Both the position numbers and the translations under genes were made by a program. Shown piece by piece: positions 17,913 to 25,879 of a stretch of 64,000 bases of DNA. Positions within the stretch are counted from its first letter, which is position 1. Each line of letters begins with the position of its first letter. Source of the DNA: CAVXYG01 sp963706835. GTDB taxonomy: Bacteria > Actinomycetota > Actinomycetes > S36-B12 > GCA-2699445. The notes beneath the pieces were generated by a model that worked only from the letters and a program-made list of their open reading frames with translations, did not search any database and had not been told where the DNA came from. Location of the stretch: contig CAVPOB010000003.1 of the NCBI GenBank assembly GCA_963706835.1, positions 124,001-188,000 of the forward strand. Reading direction: 5' to 3'.

Positions 17913-17918
17913 ACGCTA
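17913..17918 (-). promoter_or_regulatory. -10 element for the leaderless M24 peptidase mRNA (TAGCGT)
   Basis: TAGCGT, then 6 nt, then ATG 17906; no ribosome binding site. Confidence 0.65.
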
Positions 17919-18109
17919 CTGCCTCGCAGCCGCCGGCAAGGGTCAGGAGGGCGCTCCAGGGTGGAGCGCTCCGGGCGGTGGCCAGGGGTGGGTGCCGTTC
18001 CGCGGGGGGAGGGGATTCGCGGCGCGCCTGGACGGGGACGGCACTGCGCTTCCTGCGGGTGTCCCCGCCCCGTGCGAGTGCTGGGGCGCCCTATCGCCAG
18101 AGCAAACGG

Positions 18110-18715
18110 TGCACCCGTTGCGGGGGTCTGCGACCCGCGCGCGGGGGCTGCGAGCGCCCCCGGAACGGCAACCGTGCACCCCTTGCGGGGGTCTGCACCC
18201 GCCGCGGGGGCTGCGAGCGCCCCCGGAACGGCAACCGTGCACCCCTTGCGGGGGCCTGCACCCGCCGCGGGGGCTGCGAGCGCCCCCGGAACGGCAACCG
18301 TGCACCCCTTGCGGGGGCCTGCACCCGCCGCGGGGGCTGCGAGCGCCCCCGGAACGGCAACCGTGCACCCCGTTGCGGGGGCCTGCACCCGCCGCGGGGG
18401 CTGCGAGCGCCCCCGGAACGGCAACCGTGCACCCGTTGCGGGGGCCTGCACCCGCCGCGGGGGCTGCGAGCGCCCCCGGAACGGCAACCGTGCACCCGTT
18501 GCGGGGGCCTGCACCCGCCGCGGGGGCTGCGAGCGCCCCCGGAACGGCAACCGTGCACCCGTTGCGGGGGTCTGCACCCGCGGCGGGGGCTGCGAGCCCC
18601 GATCCGGCCGATTCCGCCCCCGCGACGGGTGCAAACCCCCGAACCGGGTGCAGCCCTGCCCCGACTACCGGACGTTCCGCCCCCGCGGCGGGTGCAAACC
18701 CCCGAACCGGGTGCA
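18110..18715. repeat. Mosaic repeat array 1: eight forward and two inverted 63-bp units
   Basis: The monomer is 19 bp, TGCACCCG-nnn-CGGGGG-nn, and contains a small CCCG/CGGG palindrome. Monomers occur in pairs 19 bp apart, and pairs recur every 63 bp (unit starts 18110, 18175, 18238, 18301, 18364, 18428, 18491, 18554). Two inverted pairs follow, ending at 18633/18652 and 18696/18715, again 19 and 63 bp apart. The ~25-bp stretch between pairs is also nearly identical within this array. It fills the space between two divergent genes. Open frames through it are artefacts of the 63-bp (21-codon) period. Confidence 0.95.
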
Positions 18716-18749
18716 GACATCACCAGTAGCAGACGCCACCGGTGCGGAA

Positions 18750-18839
18750 ATGCCCGGTGCAGACATGCCCGGTGCAGACATGCCCGGTGCAGACATGCCC
18801 GGTGCAGACGCCCACGGCGCAGAAGCCCCGGCGCAGAAG
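18750..18839. repeat. 15-bp tandem repeat
   Basis: Four perfect copies of ATGCCCGGTGCAGAC (18750-18809) and two degenerate copies to 18839. GGTGCAGAC resembles the end of an inverted monomer of array 1, so this may be a secondary expansion from it. Confidence 0.85.
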
Positions 18840-18857
18840 GCCCAGGCCGCACACGCA

Positions 18858-18893
18858 GCTCGACCCGCTCGACCCGCTCGACCCGCTCGACAC
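18858..18893. repeat. 9-bp tandem repeat (GCTCGACCC)
   Basis: Three perfect copies and one variant, immediately downstream of the 15-bp repeat. Between 18894 and the exonuclease start nothing else is seen. Confidence 0.85.
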
Positions 18894-19001
18894 CGGCGCG
18901 GCGACACGACCCGGCCCCCGGCGCCCTGCTCGCTCCACCAGCAGACACCGGAGCCCACCGACTCCCCGTCGCGATGAGCCGGCATGGGCCAGGATGGACC
19001 G

Positions 19002-19916
19002 GTGACTGGACCGTTGCTGCTGCTGGACACCGCGTCGTTGTACTTCCGCGCGTTCTTCGGGGTACCCGATTCCCTGCGAGCCCCGGACGGCACCGCGGTG
19101 AACGCCGTCCGCGGCCTGCTGGACTTCATCACACGCCTGGCCGCCGACCGCGAACCGGACCGCGTCGTGGCGTGCTGGGACAACGACTGGCGGCCGGCGT
19201 TCCGCACCGACTTGCTGCCCTCGTACAAGGCGCACCGGGTCGCAAGCGAGGACACCACAGCCGAGGATGTGCCGGACCTGCTCGGACCGCAGGTGCCCAT
19301 CATCGCGAGGCTGCTGCCCGCGCTGGGGGTGCCGGTCTGCGGCGCCGACGGCTACGAGGCCGACGATGTGATCGGCTCGCTGGCGACCGGCGCCACCGGT
19401 GCGGTCGAGATCGTCACCGGCGACCGCGACCTGTTCCAGTTGGTGGACCAGCGGGTCCGGGTGCTGTACACGGCTCGCGGCGTGGGCCGCGCCGAGGTGG
19501 TCGACGACGACTGGCTGGAGGCCAAGTACGGCATCATCGGTCGCCAGTACGCCGATTTCGCCACGCTGCGCGGCGACGCCAGCGACGGCCTGCCCGGCGT
19601 GCGAGGGGTCGGTGAGAAGACGGCAGCGCTCCTGCTGCGCCAGTACGGCGATCTGGCGGGCATCGCGGCGGCAGCCGATGACCCCGCCTCGTCGATGCGT
19701 CCGGCAGTCAGGCGGGCTCTTGCCGCTGCCGCCGACTATCTGGCAGTGGCGCCTGGTGTCGTCGCCGTGCGGCGCGATCTCGCGCTGACGGTGCCGCCCA
19801 CCGGTCCCGACCCCGATCTATTGCGCGAGCTCGGCCATCGGTACGGCATCGCCGGTCCGATCCGCCGCGCCGCCGAAGCCCTGGCGGGACTGACCGGTCA
19901 TGCCACGGAGCTGTAA
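19002..19916 (+). CDS. 5'-3' exonuclease (FEN-like, standalone)
   Basis: A 304-residue protein equivalent to the N-terminal nuclease domain of DNA polymerase I, without the polymerase. Seen: LLLLDTASLYFRAFF (first metal Asp), YEADDVIGSLA (acidic cluster), IVTGDRDLFQLV, and the H3TH motif in DASDGLPGVRGVGEKTA. It should remove 5' flaps or RNA primers. GTG 19002 is preferred over ATG 18984 because CAGGAT lies 6 nt before it. Its 3' end overlaps the convergent helY gene by 19 bp. A standalone exonuclease beside helY is a common actinobacterial arrangement. Confidence 0.9.
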   Translation: MTGPLLLLDTASLYFRAFFGVPDSLRAPDGTAVNAVRGLLDFITRLAADREPDRVVACWDNDWRPAFRTDLLPSYKAHRVASEDTTAEDVPDLLGPQVPIIARLLPALGVPVCGADGYEADDVIGSLATGATGAVEIVTGDRDLFQLVDQRVRVLYTARGVGRAEVVDDDWLEAKYGIIGRQYADFATLRGDASDGLPGVRGVGEKTAALLLRQYGDLAGIAAAADDPASSMRPAVRRALAAAADYLAVAPGVVAVRRDLALTVPPTGPDPDLLRELGHRYGIAGPIRRAAEALAGLTGHATEL

Positions 19917-22639
19917 GCCACGACACTGCGGTTGACCGCCCCAACCGCTTCACGCGCGGTCGCAGCGAGTTCCGGCTTCCCCAGGTGCTCCAGCTGCCGC
20001 AGCAGGTCGATCACCTGCTTGCACCAACGCACGAAGTCCCCCGGGGTCAGCTCCGACTCCCATAGCACCTGCTCCAGCCGAGCACCGGCGGACCAGCGGT
20101 GGATGGCATGGCAGAACCCGAGGTCGAGCGGCCGCAGGTACCCGACCCGGTGCCGCTTCTCCACGGCTTGCAGATCCTCCAGCGTCTGATCCATAGCGCG
20201 CAGGACGCCCGACGCGGCTCCGCCCGGCAAGCGCGGCGCAGCGGCCTGCGACTCCGGCACCCGGGATTCGTACACCACTGCCGCCGCGACGGCGGCGAGC
20301 TCCGGGGGCGTGAGGCCGGCCCAGAGTCCGCGACGGATGCACTCCGCGGTGAGCAGGTCGTTCTCGCCGTAGATGCCCGCCAGCATCCGGCCCGGCTGTC
20401 CCACGGTCACGTCGTCGGCCTCGCCCTGCAGGTAGCCCAGCTCGACCAGCACATCGCAGACGCGGTCAAACTGCCGGGCGATGGTGTTGGTCCGGTTGTT
20501 GACCCTGGTTGCCAGAGCGTCGGTTCGGCGCCGCAGCCGGTGGTAGCGCTCGGCCCAGCGGGCATGGTCCTCCCGCTCGTTGCAGCCGTGGCACGGGTGG
20601 CGCCGCAGCTGCCCGCGCAACTGATCGATCTCGTGGACGAGCGCCGGCTTGGTGGGCTGCTGATGGCGCGCCGGGGCCGGCAGCGTATGACTGAGCTCCA
20701 GCAACTGCTCGGCGAGGTGCCGCCGCTGCGTGGCCGACCCCTCCTGGAAGTGCTTGGGGATGCGCAGGCGGCCTACCGGCCGAGCGGGCGCCGGGAAGTC
20801 CATCAGCGACAGTCGCCGCACCCGTTTGTCCAGCCCCAAAACCACCGGCCTGGGCTCGGTCAGCGGCGAGGACCCCGGATCCAGCACCACGACCGGGCCC
20901 GCCCGTCGCCGCGCGGGCAGGATGATGACGTCCCCGCTGCGCAGCTGCCGCACCGCCGCCTCGGCATCGGCCCGACGTTCGGCGTCGGCCCGACGCGAGG
21001 CGTCCTTCTCCAGCTGACTGAGCCGTTCCCGCATCGCCGCGTAGTCGGCGAAATCGCCGAGGTGGCAGGTCATGGCCTCGGCGTAGCCGTCCAGCGCCTC
21101 CTCGTTGCGCCGGATCTCGGCGGCCAGCCCCACCACGGCGCGGTCGGCCTGGAACTGGGCGAACGAGGTCTCCAACAGCTCCCTGGCCCGCAACCTGCCC
21201 TGCTGGGCGATCAAGTTGACCGCCATGTTGTAGCTGGGCCGGAAGCTGGAGCGCAGCGGATAGGTACGCGTCGAGGCCAGACCGGCCAGGGACGCCGGAT
21301 CCAGGTCGGCGTGCCACACCACCACGGCGTGGCCCTCGATGTCGATGCCGCGTCGGCCGGCGCGCCCGGTCAGCTGCGTGTACTCCCCCGGGCTCAGCGC
21401 CACATGCTGCTCGCCGTTCCACTTGCTCAATCGCTCCAGCACGACCGACCGCGCGGGCATGTTGATGCCCAGCGCCAGGGTCTCGGTGGCGAACACGGCT
21501 TTGATGAGCCCGCGCTGGAAGAGGATCTCGACGGTCTCCTTGAACGCCGGCAGCTGCCCGGCATGGTGGGCCGCGATCCCGCGCTCCAGCCCGCCGAGCC
21601 ACTCGTGGTAGCCGAGCACCTCCAGATCCGCCATCGGGATGTGCGCGCACTGCTCCTCGGCGATACGCCGGATCTCGGCCCGCTCCGGCGGTGCGGTGAG
21701 CCGCAGACCGGCCGCGAGGCACTGCTCGACGGCGGCGTCGCACCCGGCGCGGCTGAAGATGAAGGTGATGGCGGGCAGCAGGTGATCGCGGCGCAGCCGT
21801 TCGACGACCTCGGCGCGCGTCGCCGTCAGCCGGCTCCGCGGGGCGCCCCGGGCGCCTCGCTGGCCCCGCCGGTTGCCGCCGCGCCGCTGCTGGCCGGCCC
21901 GCGATTCCTCCCGCGCCAACCCCGCCAGTTCCGGGTTGACCCGCCCATCGTCGAGGGTCAGGTCCAGCAGTCTGCTGCCCGCCATGACGTGCTGCCACAG
22001 GGGCACCGGGCGCTGCTCCTCGACCACCACGCAGGTATCGCCGCGCACCGTGGTCAGCCAGTCGCCGAACTCCTCAGCGTTGGACACCGTCGCCGACAGG
22101 CTCGCCGTTGCCACCCGCTGCGGCAGGTGGATGAGCACTTCCTCCCACACCGCTCCGCGCGTCCGGTCGGCCAGGTAGTGCACCTCGTCCATGACGACAT
22201 AGCCCAGGCGCGCCAGGGTGGCCGAGCCGGCGTAGATCATGTTGCGCAGCACCTCGGTGGTCATCACGACGATGTCGGCCTCGCCGTTGATGCTGTTGTC
22301 GCCGGTGAGGAGCCCGACCCGCCGGGCACCGTGGCGCTGCACCAACTCGGTGTACTTCTGATTCGACAGCGCCTTGATGGGCGTGGTGTAGAAGCACTTG
22401 GTCCCCTGCTGCAGGGCCAGCCAGACCGCGAACTCCCCCACCACCGTCTTGCCGGACCCGGTCGGCGCGGCGACCAGCACCGAGCGGCCCTGCTCCAGCG
22501 CCTCGCAGGCGGTCACCTGGAAGTCGTCGAACAGGAAGTCGTACTGCTGGCGGAACGCGTGCAGTTGGCGCTTCGCCGCCGCAGCGCGACGCCTCGCCGC
22601 ATCGAATCGCTCGCTCGGCGACGGCTCGTCAGTGCCCAC
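19898..22639 (-). CDS. helY: Ski2-like DEAD/DEAH-box helicase HelY
   Basis: A 913-residue superfamily 2 helicase. Motifs: AAPTGSGKT (Walker A), VMDEVHYLAD (motif II, DEVH), SLSATVSN (motif III) and QLTGRAGRRGID (motif VI), then a winged-helix/ratchet and a C-terminal DSHCT-type domain (LGFCHAIHRWSAGARLEQVL). It resembles Ski2/Mtr4 RNA helicases and is probably active on RNA. GTG 22639 is chosen because GTGGGCACTGA overlaps the stop of the lipid kinase gene by 11 nt, indicating translational coupling; an earlier GTG at 22675 is possible. Confidence 0.9.
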   Translation of the reverse strand: MGTDEPSPSERFDAARRRAAAAKRQLHAFRQQYDFLFDDFQVTACEALEQGRSVLVAAPTGSGKTVVGEFAVWLALQQGTKCFYTTPIKALSNQKYTELVQRHGARRVGLLTGDNSINGEADIVVMTTEVLRNMIYAGSATLARLGYVVMDEVHYLADRTRGAVWEEVLIHLPQRVATASLSATVSNAEEFGDWLTTVRGDTCVVVEEQRPVPLWQHVMAGSRLLDLTLDDGRVNPELAGLAREESRAGQQRRGGNRRGQRGARGAPRSRLTATRAEVVERLRRDHLLPAITFIFSRAGCDAAVEQCLAAGLRLTAPPERAEIRRIAEEQCAHIPMADLEVLGYHEWLGGLERGIAAHHAGQLPAFKETVEILFQRGLIKAVFATETLALGINMPARSVVLERLSKWNGEQHVALSPGEYTQLTGRAGRRGIDIEGHAVVVWHADLDPASLAGLASTRTYPLRSSFRPSYNMAVNLIAQQGRLRARELLETSFAQFQADRAVVGLAAEIRRNEEALDGYAEAMTCHLGDFADYAAMRERLSQLEKDASRRADAERRADAEAAVRQLRSGDVIILPARRRAGPVVVLDPGSSPLTEPRPVVLGLDKRVRRLSLMDFPAPARPVGRLRIPKHFQEGSATQRRHLAEQLLELSHTLPAPARHQQPTKPALVHEIDQLRGQLRRHPCHGCNEREDHARWAERYHRLRRRTDALATRVNNRTNTIARQFDRVCDVLVELGYLQGEADDVTVGQPGRMLAGIYGENDLLTAECIRRGLWAGLTPPELAAVAAAVVYESRVPESQAAAPRLPGGAASGVLRAMDQTLEDLQAVEKRHRVGYLRPLDLGFCHAIHRWSAGARLEQVLWESELTPGDFVRWCKQVIDLLRQLEHLGKPELAATAREAVGAVNRSVVAYSSVA

Positions 22640-23550
22640 GCTCTGAACGGTAACGCGGGTGCGGCGATAGGACACGCAGGCCGCCGGGATGCACTACGAC
22701 ATCGATCGGCAGCTCGCCCATCCGGTCGCCGTCGGCGTAGGCCAACTGCCCCGGAGCTTCGATGCGCACCCTGCGCCCGGCGTGCTGGGTCACCATCTCG
22801 TCATGGATGTGGGTACCGGCGTAGACCTTGGGGAAGGTGCGGATGAAGTGCCACTTGCGAGCCTTCGTGCAGCCACGTCACCTGCAGCAGGCCGTCATCG
22901 ACCTCGGCCCCCTCGCACACCCGCATCCCGCCCCCGTAGCTGAAGCCGTTGCCGACAGCGGCGAGCATGCCGCCATCGGTGTGGGCCTGCCCGTCGATGG
23001 TGACGGTGAAGGGGCACGGCTGGAACGTGCGCAGCTCGGCCAGCATCGCCAGGACGTACCGCGCGTCGCCCTTGGGCCAGGTCATGTGGTTGGCCCGCTC
23101 GGTCACCAGGGAATCGAAGCCGGTCGAGAGCACGCCCAGGAAGTACTGCCGCCGGCCATCGGCGGTGGTGACCGACGCGACATCGACGACGCGCTCGTGG
23201 AAGCGGGAGACCACGTCGACCGCCCCCTCCGGATCCCGCGTCGGCAGGTCCAGCAGCGCGGCGTTGTCGTTAGCGGTACCCAGCGACACGATCCCCAACG
23301 GCGTCGGCGTCTCGGCCACCGCCTGCAGCGCGGTGTTCACCGTGCCATCACCCCCGGCAGCGACCAGTGCATCGACGCCGTCGCGCACCGCGGCGCCGGC
23401 CAGGTCGATGGCGGCTTCCCGGGAATCCCCGGTCAGCATGGTGCATGCGATGCCGCGACGCTCGAACGCCTCCTGGATCCGGGGGCCCCATGCCGCGGAG
23501 CGGCCCTTTCCCGACGCCGGGTTCAGCAGGACTGCTACCGATCGGGCCAT
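22629..23550 (-). CDS. YegS/DAGK-family lipid kinase (one frameshift)
   Basis: A diacylglycerol-kinase-catalytic-domain protein. The N-terminal half shows VAVLLNPASGKGRS (nucleotide-binding), LVAAGGDGTVN (catalytic GGDGT) and VSLGTANDNA. After EVDDGLLQVTWLHEGS the frame breaks at about nt 22860 and continues as RKWHFIRTFPKVYAGTHIHD and QLAYADGDRMGELPIDV, the expected C-terminal beta-sandwich, to the stop at 22629. Joined, it is about 307 residues. The indel is likely artefactual. It phosphorylates a lipid such as diacylglycerol or a sphingoid base. ATG 23550 has TAGCAT 6 nt upstream. Confidence 0.85.
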
Positions 23551-23556
23551 GGGTTG

Positions 23557-23562
23557 ATGCTA
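23557..23562 (-). promoter_or_regulatory. -10 element for the leaderless lipid kinase mRNA (TAGCAT)
   Basis: TAGCAT, then 6 nt, then ATG 23550. Confidence 0.6.
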
Positions 23563-23593
23563 GGCGTGCCGGCACCCATCCGGCGGCACCGCC

Positions 23594-24451
23594 TCACCCG
23601 GTGGGCTGTTGCGGCTCGTCGATGGGCTGCGGCCCCGCGGGAGTCGGCGACGGCTCGTCGTCATCGAGCACTTCGGCGCGACGGCCGCGACGGCGGTCGT
23701 TCAGCCAGCACGCCAGCATGGCCAGGCCGAACAGGCCCAGGATGGGCAGCGCGAGCACGGTCATGGTGAGTGGGCTGCCGTCCGGCGTCGCCATGGCGGC
23801 GAAGACGAAGACCCCCACCACCAGCCAGCGCCAGGCACCGATGAAGGCGGCTGCGGACAGGACGCCGGCCAGGTTGAGCAGCAGCGCCAGCAGCGGCAGC
23901 AGGAACCCGGCCCCGAAGACCAGGATCGTGCGCAGGAAGAAGTTCAGGTAGCGCGTGACATCGATGATGTTGGACACATCGTCGGGCGTGAAGCCGAACA
24001 GGAACCCCAGGGCCTGGGGCAGGAACAGGTAGGCCAGTGCCACGCCGGAGAAGAACAGCGGGGTTGCGATCGCGACGAAGCCCAGCGACCAGGCGCGCTC
24101 GTTGCGGTGCAGCCCGGGCGTGATGAAGCGCCACAACTGGAACAGCCAGACCGGACTGGCCAGCACGACGCCGCTGACCGCCGCCACCTTGATCTGCAGG
24201 ACGAAGGGATCGGTGACACCGGTGAGTGCGAGCTGGATGTTCTTGCCGTCCTCCTGCGCCTCGGCCACCACGTCGATGAACGGTCCGGTGATCCAGGCGA
24301 AGATCTCGTCGAAGAAGACCCAGCCGACCGCGGAGGCTGCCAGAATCGCCAGCGCGCTGACCAGGACTCGTGTGCGCAGTTCGGCCAGATGCTCGCGCAG
24401 CGGCATCGGGGCGCTGCGATCGACGCTGTTGCGCGCCACTGTGGCGGCCAC
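23594..24451 (-). CDS. tatC: Sec-independent protein translocase TatC
   Basis: A 285-residue, six-transmembrane core of the Tat export pathway that recognises twin-arginine signal peptides. Family features: the N-terminal MPLREHLAELRTR cytoplasmic motif with its conserved Glu, helix 1 with a periplasmic FDEIFAWITGPF, SPVWLFQLWRFITPGLHRNER (first cytoplasmic loop), and DVTRYLNFFLRTILVFGAGFLLPL. The tail is acidic and Pro-rich. It lies 3 nt downstream of tatA, so they form an operon. Confidence 0.96.
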   Translation of the reverse strand: MAATVARNSVDRSAPMPLREHLAELRTRVLVSALAILAASAVGWVFFDEIFAWITGPFIDVVAEAQEDGKNIQLALTGVTDPFVLQIKVAAVSGVVLASPVWLFQLWRFITPGLHRNERAWSLGFVAIATPLFFSGVALAYLFLPQALGFLFGFTPDDVSNIIDVTRYLNFFLRTILVFGAGFLLPLLALLLNLAGVLSAAAFIGAWRWLVVGVFVFAAMATPDGSPLTMTVLALPILGLFGLAMLACWLNDRRRGRRAEVLDDDEPSPTPAGPQPIDEPQQPTG

Positions 24452-24454
24452 CGA

Positions 24455-24739
24455 TCAGGCGGACGCCGAGCCGCCGGGTGCCCGCTCCGCGCTATCGGAG
24501 GCGACGGTGCCGGAGTCGGGCGCCTTGGGCTGATCGGTCACGGCCGGTCGCTCGCGACGCTCGACCTGCTCCTTGTCGTCGGATGCTGCATCATCATCGG
24601 TCAAGCCTCGGGTCTCCGCCTTCAGGATCCGCATCGACCGACCTAAGCCGCGGGCCATGTCCGGCAGCCGCTTGGCCCCGAAGAGCAGCAGGATGATGAA
24701 GAGGATGAGCAGCCACTCGAATCCCTGTGGTGGACGCAT
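24455..24739 (-). CDS. tatA: Sec-independent protein translocase TatA
   Basis: A 94-residue TatA. A single N-terminal transmembrane helix (residues ~8-21, FEWLLILFIILLLFGAK) is followed by the conserved RLPDMARGLGRSM amphipathic helix and an acidic, disordered tail. It forms the translocation assembly recruited by TatC. ATG 24739 is close to the membrane helix, as is usual, with a weak CCAGG site upstream. No TatB is visible here; many actinobacteria encode it elsewhere. Confidence 0.95.
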   Translation of the reverse strand: MRPPQGFEWLLILFIILLLFGAKRLPDMARGLGRSMRILKAETRGLTDDDAASDDKEQVERRERPAVTDQPKAPDSGTVASDSAERAPGGSASA

Positions 24740-24798
24740 AAGACCTGGCCTTCGTTCCGCGGGAGTCGTACGAACGTCAGGGTAACTCCCGCGACCGG

Positions 24799-25131
24799 CT
24801 AGGAGCGAGTCTCCTGCACCAGGACTTCGACGAGGCGGTCGCTGCTGGACAGCCGCAGCCCGAAGTCGATGAGGTCATCGGCGGCCAGCGGGGGGCCGAG
24901 ATGCAGCTCGAGGGCCTCCGCGGGGACGTGCAGCTTCTCGACCCGAACCCCGGCTCCGCGCAGCAGCGTCACGACTTCCTCGTCGGCGGTCTTGGTGATG
25001 AGCTCCTCGCAGGAGGGGCACCCGAACTGGTAGGTGGCCCAGCCGGCGGCCGGGGCGGTCACTACCGTGATGTCGCCCGGCTTGAGGTCAACGTCTCCAC
25101 ACGACGGACAGGTCGCCTTGATCGTCGTCAT
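24799..25131 (-). CDS. Zinc-ribbon-containing hypothetical protein
   Basis: A 110-residue protein with two CxxC pairs, TCPSCGDVD near the N-terminus and GCPSCEEL about 30 residues later, which should bind one zinc. The C-terminal half is helical and acidic. No named family recognised. ATG 25131 has a GGAGG site at 5-nt spacing; GTG 25137 is an alternative in frame. It occupies the place between FKBP and tatA where most proteasome-bearing actinobacteria carry the WYL regulators pafB and pafC. Confidence 0.8.
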   Translation of the reverse strand: MTTIKATCPSCGDVDLKPGDITVVTAPAAGWATYQFGCPSCEELITKTADEEVVTLLRGAGVRVEKLHVPAEALELHLGPPLAADDLIDFGLRLSSSDRLVEVLVQETRS

Positions 25132-25322
25132 GTCCACCTCCGAGCCCTACCGCCGCCGGCGACTTCACCGATCGTTGCGGGTCTGCGACGCTTCGTAGCC
25201 AACCACGTCTTGAGGAAGCATGGCGTGTCGTCTTGACAGATTCGCATCTCGAGCGACTCAAGTGCGCCCGATCGGGTGGTGCGAACCGGGACAGAGGGGA
25301 CGAACGGAGCGGCGGTGCAGCC

Positions 25323-25836
25323 CTACGCCACGTCGAGCAGGTCCACCACGAACACGAGGGTGTCGTTGGCGGCGATATCCGGACTCGGCGAGATCTCGCC
25401 ATAGGCCTGATCCGGCGGGATGATGAGCAATCGGGTGCCGCCCTCCTGCATCCCCACCAGACCGTCGCGCCAGCCCTGGATGACCTGGTTCAACCCGAAG
25501 GTCGCCGGGGTGCCGCGCTGGTAGGAGGAGTCGAACACGCCACCGATCGTCTGCGACACGCCGACGTAGTCCACGGTGACGGTGGCTCCGACAGGCGCCT
25601 CGTCACCGTCACCGACGCAGAGGTCCTCGATGATCAACTCAGTGGCGGGCTCGGCATCCGGTGTCACCTCGATGCTGGCCTGCTCCCCAGTCGTACCGCT
25701 CACCGTGACGCCGGCCACCGTCGGTGCTGTAGCTGCACGCGCCCACCTCGGCTGCCTCGTCCTCACTGCTGCTGCAGCCGGTGATCAGAAGAGCCCCGCT
25801 GGCCAGCAGCGCGGCGGTCGCATGGAGTCGATGCAC
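25323..25836 (-). CDS. FKBP-type peptidyl-prolyl isomerase lipoprotein (one frameshift)
   Basis: GTG 25836 opens a lipoprotein signal peptide, HRLHATAALLASGALLITGC, with the lipobox Cys followed by an acidic Ser/Glu linker. The frame breaks between about nt 25730 and 25742 and resumes with TAPTVAGVTVSG leading into one FKBP domain: TVTVDYVGV, VFDSSYQRGTPATFGL, VIQGWRDGLVGMQEGGTRLLIIPP and YGE. Joined, it is about 170 residues. It should fold proteins on the outer face of the membrane. FKBP genes commonly sit beside pafA in actinobacteria. The indel is probably artefactual. Confidence 0.87.
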
Positions 25837-25842
25837 CGGACC

Positions 25843-25848
25843 ACTGTA
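25843..25848 (-). promoter_or_regulatory. -10 element for the leaderless FKBP mRNA (TACAGT)
   Basis: TACAGT, then 6 nt, then GTG 25836; no ribosome binding site. Confidence 0.6.
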
Positions 25849-25879
25849 CGCAAGCCGCGGCCGTCCCCCGTCAGCAGGA

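Noticed and set aside
18110..18715. CRISPR array
   Set aside because: The stretches between repeats are themselves near-identical, repeats invert at the end of the array, and no cas genes are present.
18742..18980. A 76-residue protein with MPGAD repeats from the 15-bp tandem repeat
   Set aside because: No ribosome site or -10 box, and the frame simply follows the 15-bp and 9-bp repeats. All frames are open there.
17894..19615. Long open frames running through repeat array 1 into the exonuclease gene
   Set aside because: They arise because the repeat period (63 bp) is a multiple of three and has no stops. The products are 21-residue repeats with no protein character, and they overlap the real exonuclease gene in the wrong frame.
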